A stretch of DNA of 27,457 nucleotides from JAKQHY01 sp034429475 (GTDB lineage Bacteria > Chloroflexota > Anaerolineae > B4-G1 > SLSP01). Location: contig DAOUGD010000074.1 of NCBI GenBank assembly GCA_034429475.1, positions 1 through 27,457 of the forward strand, written 5' to 3'. Positions 1 through 7,700 of this stretch are shown here, in pieces. Made by a program: the position numbers and the translations under genes. The notes below the pieces were generated by a model, which worked only from the letters and a program-made list of their open reading frames with translations, was not told the origin of the DNA and searched no databases. How positions within the stretch are numbered: position 1 is the first letter of the stretch; every line of letters begins with the position of its first letter.

Positions 1-47
1 AAGCGTCTCCCCCTCCCCTTGTCTCCCCCTCTCCCCCTCTCTTAAAA
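1..47. repeat. CT/GA-rich simple repeat inside the MalT-like gene
   Basis: On the plus strand the tract is units of CTCCCC and TCTCCCCC; on the coding strand it is GAGGGG/GGGAGA. It stays in frame with the MalT-like gene and encodes a run of E, G and R. The left end is not visible, so its full length and whether the frame resumes cannot be judged here. Confidence 0.7.
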
Positions 48-954
48 TAGCGTCGCACAGGGGAGCGCACATGCGGTCGAGGATCGCGGTTTGCAAGAGG
101 AAGGTCTGCACGGTCGGCGGTTCGCGGTTGAGGACTTCTTCGAGGAGGTAGTCGAGGATGTAGCGATGCGCGCCGGTGAAGGCGGCGATGAACGCGCTCG
201 CATCGCGCCCGGCGCGGCTCCCCTGCAAGGCCAGGGCCGCCATGTGCAGTCCGGCGATCCAGCCCTCGGTGCGCGCGTCCAGCGCGGCGATGTCCGAGGG
301 GGTCAGGGCCAATCCCATGCGCTGGTTCAGGAACGCGGCGGCCTCCTCCGGGGTGAAGCACAAATCGGCCTGCCGCAGTTCGGTCAATTGGCCGCGCGCG
401 CGCAGGCGGGCGAGGGGCAGCGGCGGATCGGCGCGGGCGGCGATGACCAGGTGCAGGTTGGGCGGCTGATGCTCCAACAGGAAGGCGAGGGCATCCTGCA
501 CGGGCTGCGCCGTCGCCAGGTGATAGTCGTCGAGGATCAAAAGCACGCTTTCGGCCCTCGCCCCGATCTGGTTAATCAACGCCGTCATCAGGGCCGTCAT
601 CTGCGGGCTTTGCGGCGACGGCAGGGCGTCCGGGATGTCCAGCGAGAGCGCCGTCCGCAGCGCGGCGACGAGGTAAGCCCAAAAGCGCGCCGGGTCGCCG
701 TCCGCTTCGTCGAGGGTCAGCCAGGCGACGGCGCGGCGCCCGGACAAGTCAGCCGCACAGCGATTCGCCCACTCGCCGAGGAGCGTCGTCTTGCCATAAC
801 CCGCCGGCGCGGCGACGAGGGTGAGGCGGCGTCCCAGGCGCAGGCCCTCGTCCAGCCGCGCGAGCAGATGCGGGCGCGAAACGCTGGTCGCGTGCGGCGC
901 GGGGATGTAGAGTTTGGTCGCCAGAAGCGGCATGACTTGCGTAGTCGTATCCAT
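1..954 (-). CDS. MalT/LuxR-type ATP-dependent transcriptional regulator, N-terminal part (truncated by window edge)
   Basis: This is the first 318 codons of a large STAND-ATPase regulator of the MalT/LAL type, a cytoplasmic signal-responsive transcription activator. The start ATG (952-954) follows an AGAGGACT stretch. It begins MDTTTQVMPLLATKLYIP, the usual family opening (LLxTKLxxP). Walker A APAGYGKTT is at about residues 49-57, Walker B SVLLILDDYH at about 130-140, and the family motifs GWIAGLHMAALAL and YLLEEVLNR follow. The C-terminal LuxR helix-turn-helix would lie outside the window, so its presence is inferred. After FLLQTAILDRMCAPLCDAIL the frame runs into a Glu/Gly/Arg-rich low-complexity stretch encoded by a purine-rich repeat (1-47). 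In relatives this position is a loop before the winged-helix part, so the repeat probably enlarges a loop rather than breaking the gene. The inducer is unknown. Confidence 0.85.
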   Translation of the reverse strand, partial: MDTTTQVMPLLATKLYIPAPHATSVSRPHLLARLDEGLRLGRRLTLVAAPAGYGKTTLLGEWANRCAADLSGRRAVAWLTLDEADGDPARFWAYLVAALRTALSLDIPDALPSPQSPQMTALMTALINQIGARAESVLLILDDYHLATAQPVQDALAFLLEHQPPNLHLVIAARADPPLPLARLRARGQLTELRQADLCFTPEEAAAFLNQRMGLALTPSDIAALDARTEGWIAGLHMAALALQGSRAGRDASAFIAAFTGAHRYILDYLLEEVLNREPPTVQTFLLQTAILDRMCAPLCDAILREGERGRQGEGETL

Positions 955-1004
955 AGTCCTCTTTATGAAAAGGGAGAGTTTCATCTCAATTGAAAATAAG
1001 CCTT

Positions 1005-1053
1005 CGTAAAACGTAAAACGTGAAACGTAAGCGTTTTTTACGTTTTACGTTTT
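1005..1053. repeat. Palindromic array of ACGTAAA-type units in a gene leader
   Basis: Several copies of an (A)ACGTAAA/ACGTGAAA unit are followed by their complement TTTTACG repeated, so the block can fold into a long imperfect hairpin. It lies about 50 nt upstream of the MalT-like start codon. The same architecture with slightly different units recurs at 4405-4463 and 12043-12085. Confidence 0.75.
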
Positions 1054-1090
1054 ATATGCTCACTAACTCAAATGAAACACACCCTTATGC

Positions 1091-1140
1091 AAACCCTGAA
1101 CAAGTTGAGGATTCCGGACTCCCGAACTTGTTCGGGTTTT
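1091..1140. repeat. Hairpin-forming element downstream of the SARP gene
   Basis: AAACCCTGAACAAGTT (1091-1106) pairs with AACTTGTTCGGGTTTT (1125-1140) with one bulge, and a smaller palindrome CCCGAACTTGTTCGGG (1121-1136) overlaps the right arm. It lies about 47 nt past the stop codon of the minus-strand SARP gene and could end or stabilise that transcript. On that strand there is no U-run, so a classical rho-independent terminator is not supported. It may simply be another dispersed repeat. Confidence 0.45.
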
Positions 1141-1186
1141 CAGCGCTGTGCGTGACCGGCGCAGACATCCACTCCTCGCCAACCGG

Positions 1187-4100
1187 TCAGAGCTTGTCCT
1201 GAATGTGAAATGTGTCCTGCTCCCCCTGCAAAACCAGGGTTACGATCTCTGCGGCGGCAGATTCATCGCCTTTCTCACGCGCCCACGCTTGCGCCTCGGT
1301 TGACAGTCCGCCCAACGCAGCGGCCACTTGCTCCGCCCGCTCGCGGGTTTCCTGGGCTATCGCCTGATGGTGCAGCGCAAAGGCCAACAGGCGAGCGGCA
1401 GCCTCGGCTTGCCCCTGCTGCGTTGCCAGCGCCGCCGCTGCCACCAGGCCGGTCAGCACGAGATTGGCGTCCCCCGACTGGCGGGCCAGGGGCAACGCCT
1501 GCGCCAACTGCGCGCGCGCCTCCGCGTATGCGCCCGTCGCCACCGAGAGCTCCCCCAGGCTGACCAGCGCGACGGCCATGCCGCGCCGGTCGTTAATCTG
1601 CTGCTTCAGCGCCAGACTCTCGGTGAGGAGTTGGCGGGCGTCGGCATAAGCCTGCTGCTTCAACGCCAACTGTCCGGCATTGGCCAACGCCGTGGCCGCG
1701 CCGTGAAGGTGATCGTTGGCTTTGAAGAGATCGCTGCACTCCCGGTAATAGCGCCGGGCGATGTCATAGTCATGCGTGACTTGCGCCAGGTTGCCCAGGT
1801 TGTTGAGCGCCATCGCCGTGCCGATGCCATCCTGAAGCTGGCGACTCACGCCAACGGCCTGTTCAAAATAGCGGCGAGCCAGGGCATACTCGCCCTGCGC
1901 TTTGGCGCAACTCCCCAAAAAGTTCAGGGCAAAGGCGATCCCATCCTGATCGTCCGCTTCCTCCGACAGGCGCAGGCTCTCCTCCGCAAGCCCGGCGGCG
2001 CGGCCATAATCGCCCGCGTAGTAGGTGGTAATGGCGAGATACCCCAAGATGGCCGAGCGCCGCGCGGCGCTCTCGACATAAGGCAGGTAGGAGCGCGCTT
2101 TCTCCAGGATGGCCCTGGCGGTCTCCACCTGGCCGATGTGGCTGCACATTCGCGCCTGGCGTCCCAAGAGATCGCACAACAGGGAAGCCTGTTCCGCCGT
2201 GGCGGCGGGCTGAATGGCGATCTGATCCAAAGCCAACTGGAAGACCTCAATCCCTTCCTGGAACCAACTCTGCGCGCTGTAGAAATTGTGCAGGGTCGCC
2301 GCCGCGCGTTCCAATGCCGTCAAATCGCGTTTTTCGATGATCCACTGCCACGCGGCGCGGATATTCGCCAGATCGGCGCGGATGGCGGCGCGCCGCGCGG
2401 GTTCTTCGCCGCTGCCCTGGCCGGCCAGGAACTCCAGGTAGAAGGCGGCATGACGCTGATTGGCCGCTTCCTGTTCTTCCGGCGCGGCGCCCAGCTTTTC
2501 GGCGGCATACTGACGCAACAACGTGTGCAGCGTGTAGCGCCCATCAGGCCCACGCTGGATCAGGGAGCGATCGGCGAGAGTGACGAGGAGGTGTTCCGTG
2601 GTTGGGGCGCGCTGTTCGATCACGGCTTGCGCCGCTTCGGACGTGAAGCCGCCCTGGAAAACCGCCAGTTGAGCAAAGACGGCCTGTTCCTGGGCGGTGA
2701 GCAGCCGCCAGGAATGATCGAAAACGGTCCGTATGCTGTGATGCCGCGCCGGTACGTCGCGCATCGCAGTGGTCAGGAAGTCGAGGTCCTGCGCGATCTG
2801 CGCTGCGATCTGTGGGCAAGGATACGCACGCACCGCGGCCGCGGCCAACTCGATGCCCAGCGGCATTCCCTCCAGCAGTTGGCAGATTTGAACGACGGCG
2901 GGGACGGTTTCGCCGTCAAACGCAAATCCGGCGTGTACCCGGCGGGCGCTCTCTACGAATAACCGAATAGCGCTGTAGGTCTCCAGCGCAGCGCCGCCGT
3001 CCGCTCCGGGGAACGCCAGCCCCTGGACGTCCAGCAGCCACTCGGCGCGCAGGCGCAGCGGCTCGCGGGAGGTGATCAGGAGTTTGACGTGCGGCGCCTG
3101 GGCGAGGATGGCGACCGGCAGCTCCGTCCCTTCTCCTCCCTCGGACGCAGGCGCGAGCAGGTGCTCAAAGTTGTCCAGCACCAGGAGCAGTTCTTTGTCG
3201 CGCAAATGGGCGAGAAGCTGCGCCTGGGGCGATTCCTTGCCTGAGAAAGCCAGACCAATGGCTTCGGCAATGGCGGCAGGCAGAAACCGGCTCGAATTAA
3301 CGGCGACCAGGGGGACGAAGAAGACGCCGTTGAGAAAGCCCCCGACCTGTTCGGCGGCGGCCTGAAGGGCCAGGCGGGTCTTGCCAATGCCGCCGGGGCC
3401 AACCAGGGTCAACAGGCGGCAGGCCGGATTCTCCAGCCGTTCCGCGATCTCGGCCAACTCTTCTGTGCGCCCCCAAAAGGGCGTCAGTTGGGGTGGCAGG
3501 TTGTGAGGGCAGGCCTCCCCGGCAGCGCGGATGCGTTCGTAGAGGACCTGCGTCTCTTCGTCCGGTTCGATACCCAGTTCTTCGGCCAGGGCGCGGCGGC
3601 AGTGTTCGTACTGAGCCAGCGCCGCGCTGCGCTGACCGTCGCGGGCCAGCAGGCGCATCAACTGCCGGTGCGCCTCTTCCCGCCAGGGTTCCAGCTCGAT
3701 TTGACGCTGAGCATAGCGGCGCGCGCGGTCGTAGTCTTGACGCCGCTCGTAGTGGGTCGCCAGGTGATAGAGCTTGTCCAGCGCCAGCCGGTGAAATCGC
3801 TCACGCCGGAGCAGCGCCCATTCCTCAAAGAAAACGCCGTCTACAAACAGCCCTGCCAAAAACTCTCCCCGATAGAGCTTGATAGCCTGTTCTAACTGTT
3901 GAATGCAGGATTTGCAGGTTTCCAGGCGGGTGTGAACGTGGCTCTCACTGGCCGTGAGAAGTGCCTCGAACTGTAAGGTATCCAGTTGATAATCGCTGTC
4001 GGGGTTGAACTGCACTGTTTGCTGGGTAATGCACAGAAAAGGCGGAACGGCCTCGCGGTCGTGGATAGCCTGACGCAGGTTGAGAAGAGCCTGGGAGAGG

Positions 4101-4297
4101 TTGTGCCGGGCCGTGCGTTCGTCGCAATCCGGCCAGAGCAATCCGAGCAGCGCGTCGCGGCTGTGGGGACGGTCGGCAGCTTCCACGGCCAGATAGGCCA
4201 GCAGCGCCCGCACTTTGTTGGATTCAAAGCCGGTGAGCGGTTCGCCATCCAGGGTGACGTGGAAAGAGCCAAGTAAATAGATACAGAGACGCGCCAT
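1187..4297 (-). CDS. SARP/AfsR-like regulator (winged helix + BTAD + AAA ATPase + TPR)
   Basis: A 1036-aa cytoplasmic transcription regulator. Domain order: OmpR-type winged helix at about residues 1-95 (LLGSFHVTLDG, then KVRALLAYLAVEA and LWPDC); bacterial transcriptional activation domain at about 100-255, with the typical CRRALAEELGIEPDEET near its end; NB-ARC/AAA ATPase with Walker A GPGGIGKT at 300-307, Walker B LLLVLDNFEHLL at about 370-381 and TSREPLRLRAEW further on; and about six TPR repeats of 40 aa between roughly 720 and 960 (LNFLGSCAKAQGEYALARRY, LNNLGNLAQ). This is the AfsR/SARP layout, in which ATP binding and a TPR sensor gate binding to direct-repeat operators. The start at 4297 has no Shine-Dalgarno, but a TATAAT lies where +1 would fall on the start codon, so translation may be leaderless. 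It is divergent from the 77-aa and exported-protein genes, its likely targets. Confidence 0.9.
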   Translation of the reverse strand: MARLCIYLLGSFHVTLDGEPLTGFESNKVRALLAYLAVEAADRPHSRDALLGLLWPDCDERTARHNLSQALLNLRQAIHDREAVPPFLCITQQTVQFNPDSDYQLDTLQFEALLTASESHVHTRLETCKSCIQQLEQAIKLYRGEFLAGLFVDGVFFEEWALLRRERFHRLALDKLYHLATHYERRQDYDRARRYAQRQIELEPWREEAHRQLMRLLARDGQRSAALAQYEHCRRALAEELGIEPDEETQVLYERIRAAGEACPHNLPPQLTPFWGRTEELAEIAERLENPACRLLTLVGPGGIGKTRLALQAAAEQVGGFLNGVFFVPLVAVNSSRFLPAAIAEAIGLAFSGKESPQAQLLAHLRDKELLLVLDNFEHLLAPASEGGEGTELPVAILAQAPHVKLLITSREPLRLRAEWLLDVQGLAFPGADGGAALETYSAIRLFVESARRVHAGFAFDGETVPAVVQICQLLEGMPLGIELAAAAVRAYPCPQIAAQIAQDLDFLTTAMRDVPARHHSIRTVFDHSWRLLTAQEQAVFAQLAVFQGGFTSEAAQAVIEQRAPTTEHLLVTLADRSLIQRGPDGRYTLHTLLRQYAAEKLGAAPEEQEAANQRHAAFYLEFLAGQGSGEEPARRAAIRADLANIRAAWQWIIEKRDLTALERAAATLHNFYSAQSWFQEGIEVFQLALDQIAIQPAATAEQASLLCDLLGRQARMCSHIGQVETARAILEKARSYLPYVESAARRSAILGYLAITTYYAGDYGRAAGLAEESLRLSEEADDQDGIAFALNFLGSCAKAQGEYALARRYFEQAVGVSRQLQDGIGTAMALNNLGNLAQVTHDYDIARRYYRECSDLFKANDHLHGAATALANAGQLALKQQAYADARQLLTESLALKQQINDRRGMAVALVSLGELSVATGAYAEARAQLAQALPLARQSGDANLVLTGLVAAAALATQQGQAEAAARLLAFALHHQAIAQETRERAEQVAAALGGLSTEAQAWAREKGDESAAAEIVTLVLQGEQDTFHIQDKL

Positions 4298-4303
4298 ACC
4301 AAA

Positions 4304-4332
4304 ATTATAGCGTCAAAAGGGGATTTGTAACA
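4304..4332 (-). promoter_or_regulatory. Candidate promoter giving a leaderless SARP mRNA
   Basis: On the minus strand TATAAT (4304-4309) is a perfect -10 hexamer. Its last base is seven nt upstream of the A of the SARP start codon, so transcription would begin at or next to the ATG. At 17-bp spacing the -35 is TGTTAC (4327-4332), a poor match, which fits an activator-dependent promoter. The lack of a ribosome-binding site supports the leaderless reading. Confidence 0.5.
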
Positions 4333-4345
4333 TTGAACACGCGGT

Positions 4346-4380
4346 TTCCTGATACCTTCCTGATAGGCATAGCTTATCAT
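4346..4380 (+). promoter_or_regulatory. Candidate SARP operator and promoter for the 77-aa/exported-protein genes
   Basis: The 9-mer TTCCTGATA occurs at 4346-4354 and again at 4357-4365, exactly 11 bp apart (one helical turn). Nine bases later comes a -10-like TATCAT (4375-4380). Known SARP sites are direct heptamer repeats with 11-bp period whose last copy lies about 8 bp upstream of the -10. The match to that layout, beside a SARP gene and pointing at the divergent genes, makes this a good candidate. The same repeats lie at about -49 to -68 of the SARP gene itself, so autoregulation is possible. Confidence 0.55.
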
Positions 4381-4404
4381 AGCGCATAGTTGGATGGCGA
4401 GACC

Positions 4405-4463
4405 TGAAACGCGAAGCATGAAACGTCAAATGTGAAATTATGACGTTTGACGTTTGACGAAAC
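4405..4463. repeat. Palindromic array of ACGTCAAA/GACGTTT units in a gene leader
   Basis: Left units TGAAACGC, ATGAAACGTCAAATG and right units GACGTTTGACGTTTGACG form an imperfect inverted repeat. It lies between the predicted transcription start and the ATG of the 77-aa gene. It supplies the TTG codon at 4454, which would add a spurious MTKRII to that protein. Confidence 0.7.
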
Positions 4464-4471
4464 GGATCATT

Positions 4472-4705
4472 ATGAAACCCTCTCATTCCTACATTTCTTA
4501 TCTACTGCGTATGTGGCGCTCCGGCGAGAGTGAGCAAACGGTTTGGCGCGCGTCGCTGGAAGACCCGATGACCGGTCAACGCCACGGATTTCGCACACTC
4601 TCCGATCTGTTTATTTTCCTTGAAGGGTTGAGCCGGTCAGAAAATGAGAAAAAGCCAATCCACGCTGGACAGGCGGAGGTGAAAGAAGGAGGTGAATGCC
4701 CATAA
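4472..4705 (+). CDS. Small protein of unknown function (77 aa)
   Basis: No characterised function is recognised. The protein starts MKPSHSYISYLLRMWR and contains WRASLEDPMTGQRHGF followed by LSDLFIFLEGL, then a polar tail. From memory, small proteins with the pattern SYLxRxW...WRASLExPxTGxRxGFxxLxxLFxFL are common near regulators in Chloroflexota, but no activity is known to me. It has no signal peptide or membrane span, so it is probably cytoplasmic. I chose the ATG at 4472 over the TTG at 4454 because the extra codons lie in a repeat. There is no strong ribosome-binding site. It is the first gene downstream of the candidate SARP operator and 75 nt upstream of the exported-protein gene, probably co-transcribed with it. 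Confidence 0.7.
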   Translation: MKPSHSYISYLLRMWRSGESEQTVWRASLEDPMTGQRHGFRTLSDLFIFLEGLSRSENEKKPIHAGQAEVKEGGECP

Positions 4706-4780
4706 GTCAAATGAGATACCATAAAATCGGTAACGTCCGTTTATCTATTTTTCGATAGTCACCAGAAAAGGAGTGTAACG

Positions 4781-7700
4781 ATGAAAAACAAATTTTGGTT
4801 TATCGGGCTGATCGCGGCCTTGTTCCTGCTAGGGGGAAGCATGGCCGTGACGATTGCTGCCAGCACCGCGCGCGACGCCGGGCCAGCCGTGGTCGCCGCC
4901 GCGCCCACAGCGCCGCAAGCCCCGCTCGCCTACACCACCATTATCACCGTGAACACCACCGAGGACACCAACGGCGACCCACAGACGCGGACCTGCTATT
5001 TCACCCAAAGCCTCTACAACGCTGCCAGCGACGGCAAGTGTAGCTTCCGCCGTGCGCTGGTCGAGGCCAGCCATCGCCCGCTGGCGCACCGCCCCATTTT
5101 GATCAAGTTCAACATCCCGCTCACCGACACGAATTACAACCCCGTCACCGGGACGTGGACGATTATGATGGAGGCGGACTATTCCAGCAGCGCCGGCGGC
5201 GAGGCGCTTGTGCCCGGCGACCTTGACAACCCGGAAAATCCCAACAGCAACGTCACCATTGACGGCGCCACACAAAGCGAAATCGGCGGGCGCGCCAACG
5301 GCGATCCCATCATCATCATCTACAGCGAGCATGTGCTCGACCTGGTCGGCGTCAGCTACAACACGATCCGCAATCTGGCGTTCAACGGCGGCGGCGGCAT
5401 CTTCTCGAACGATGTCTCCAACGTCGGCGGCAACAACCTGATCGAGAACGTCTGGGTCGGCCTGAACGCCGACGGCACGGAGATCGTCCCCGGCTCTAAC
5501 CCCGACATCACGCTGGCCGGCGGCGGCATCAGCGTCCAGGGCGACAACAACACGATCAGTAATACGATTGTCACCGGCTCGAACACCGGCATCTCCATCG
5601 AGGGCGACAACAACCTCGTCCAGTACAACACCATTGGCACGCGCGGCGACCGGACGATCCCGGCGGAGCGGCTCACGTGCGTTGCCTCCAATCTGTATAA
5701 CCCGGCGCAATGGTACGGCGGCTGGGGCATCAATATCACCAGCGGCAGCGGCAACCAGATTGTCCACAACACGGTTGCCGGCGCGCACTCCCCCCACTCC
5801 CCCACTGAGACGGCCCCGCCCGCGATCTGGACGGCCGGCGGCGACGTCCTCGTGGCGTACAACACCATCGGCATTGACGGCGACGGCGTGGAAGTCGGCA
5901 CCTGCGGCCAGGGTATCTTCGTCACCGGGCAGGGCGTGCAAGTTCTGAACAATACCATCATCAATGCGCGCACCAGCTTCTTCGACGCGGAAAGCGACGA
6001 CCCCACCGAGGGCGCGATTTTCGTCAACGATGGCTCGCCGCTGGCGCGGCAGTTCGTCATGCGGGATAACGTGGTGCGCGATAGCACCAGCAAGGTGATC
6101 GAGTTCGGTCCCGCCGTCCCGGAGTCGCTGCGCCTGTTCGAGCCGCCGATCATCATCAGCATTGACGGCCTTACAGTGGTCGGTGAGACGGAAACGGGGT
6201 ACGACTGCCCCCACTGTCTGGTGGACCTCTACCTGGACGACCTGGACGACGAGCAGGACGCGCTGGAGCTGCTGACGACGGCGGTAATTGACGCCATCAC
6301 CGGCACGGCGCGCTTCACGGCGACGCTGCCCGCCGCGCTGCCCGCCAATCACGGCATTCGCGTTGCCGCCGTCGCGCAGGACGATTACGTCATCGGCGAC
6401 TTCCTGTCGGGCACAACGACGATGCTCTCCCCGGCCTACGCCCCGGACGCCACCTTCACCCGCCCCCTGGCGCCCGGCTGGAATCTCTTCTCGATTGACG
6501 TGACGCCGCCTGACCCGGCCATCGGCGTCGTCTTAGCCGGCCTTGACGGGCAGTACGACGTGGTGCTCAGCTTCGACGGCGGGCCGTCCGGCGGCGGTCA
6601 CACCTACGATCCGGCAAATCCCGGCGCGAGCGACCTGACGACGCTGGACGTGACGCACGGCTACTGGATTCACATCACCGCCGCCACGACGCAAACGTTG
6701 ACGCTGGACTACGAACCCGCGCGCGACGACACGCCCATCCAGCTTTACGAGGGTTGGAATCTGGTCAGCTATCTGCCTGACCGGACGCTGCCGATCACGG
6801 AGGCGCTGGAAAGCATCAGCGGCGCTTACGAAATCGTCCGGGGTTTCGATGGCGGCGCGCTGACTTATATGCCCGCCCAGCCGCAATACAGCGACCTCAC
6901 CGAGCTGGAGCCAGGCTATGCGTACTGGATCAAGATCAAGACGGGGTACGGCGCGCCGGTGTTAACCTATCGGGGCGCCGACACGCCCGTCAGAATGGCC
7001 GTTGATCTCACGACGCCGGACGCCCCACAAGGCGTCACGAGTGCGGATTTTTTCTCACCAACCACTGAGTGGACCGATTTCTATGGCGTTGCAACCCTCA
7101 GTGGCTTTTCCGCTCTTCGCAACGCCAGCGTAGTCGCTTACGATCCCGATGGCACCATGGCCGGCGCGTTCTCCGTCCACACGCCGCCCTACTATGGCTT
7201 CCTCCACGTCTATCTGGACGATCCCAACACGCCGGGGGATGAAGGCATTGAAGACGGCGACGAAGTCCGCTTCACGATCAACGGGCGGTTGGCGACGCCC
7301 TCCAAGTCTACCGTGTGGAATACCGGGGTGGACGCGAAAGAGGTCAATCTGGATGTGGAGATGCCCTACGTGGCGACCGATGAATGGGCCGACTTCTGGG
7401 GGACGCTGACGATTGACGGCGCGCCCGCGCCCATCGGCACGATCCTGGCGGCCTATGACGCGGACGGCGTCTACATCGGCGATGTGATCCTGGACGAGGC
7501 CGGGCAGTTCGGCTTCCTCCACGCCTACGGCGACGACGCGGCGACCGCCGGCGACGAAGGCGCGGAGATCGGCGACGCCGTCACCTTCAAGGCGTTCCTG
7601 CCCCTGCGCACCACGCCCTCGGTGGTCACGCCGTCCGGCGGCGCGCCCACCTGGCAGGGACGCGGCGCGCGCACCCAGGTGGCCCTAAGCGGCGCCATGC

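Noticed and set aside
91..993. A 300-aa open frame on the plus strand
   Set aside because: The opposite strand encodes the MalT-like Walker A and B motifs in a frame that runs to the window edge.
1091..1140. Rho-independent terminator for the SARP gene
   Set aside because: On the relevant minus strand no U-run follows the stem. It is listed as a hairpin element only.
1020..1202. A 60-aa frame on the plus strand between the two regulator genes
   Set aside because: It is made of the palindromic ACGTAAA array and the following hairpin element, without a protein-like pattern.
1328..2962. A 544-aa open frame on the plus strand
   Set aside because: It is antisense to the SARP gene, has Arg/Gln-rich shadow composition and no recognisable domain. 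GC-rich genes commonly leave such frames open.
4696..4758. A 20-codon frame (MPISQMRYHK...) after a perfect AGGAGGTGA
   Set aside because: The spacing from the ribosome-binding site to the ATG is only about three nt, the frame overlaps the end of the 77-aa gene, and the match can arise from its KEGGE codons. A leader peptide is possible but not supported.
4829..6352. A 507-aa open frame on the minus strand
   Set aside because: It is antisense to the exported protein, whose signal peptide, beta-helix repeats and ribosome-binding site are clear. The antisense product is D/V/R/A-rich with no domain.
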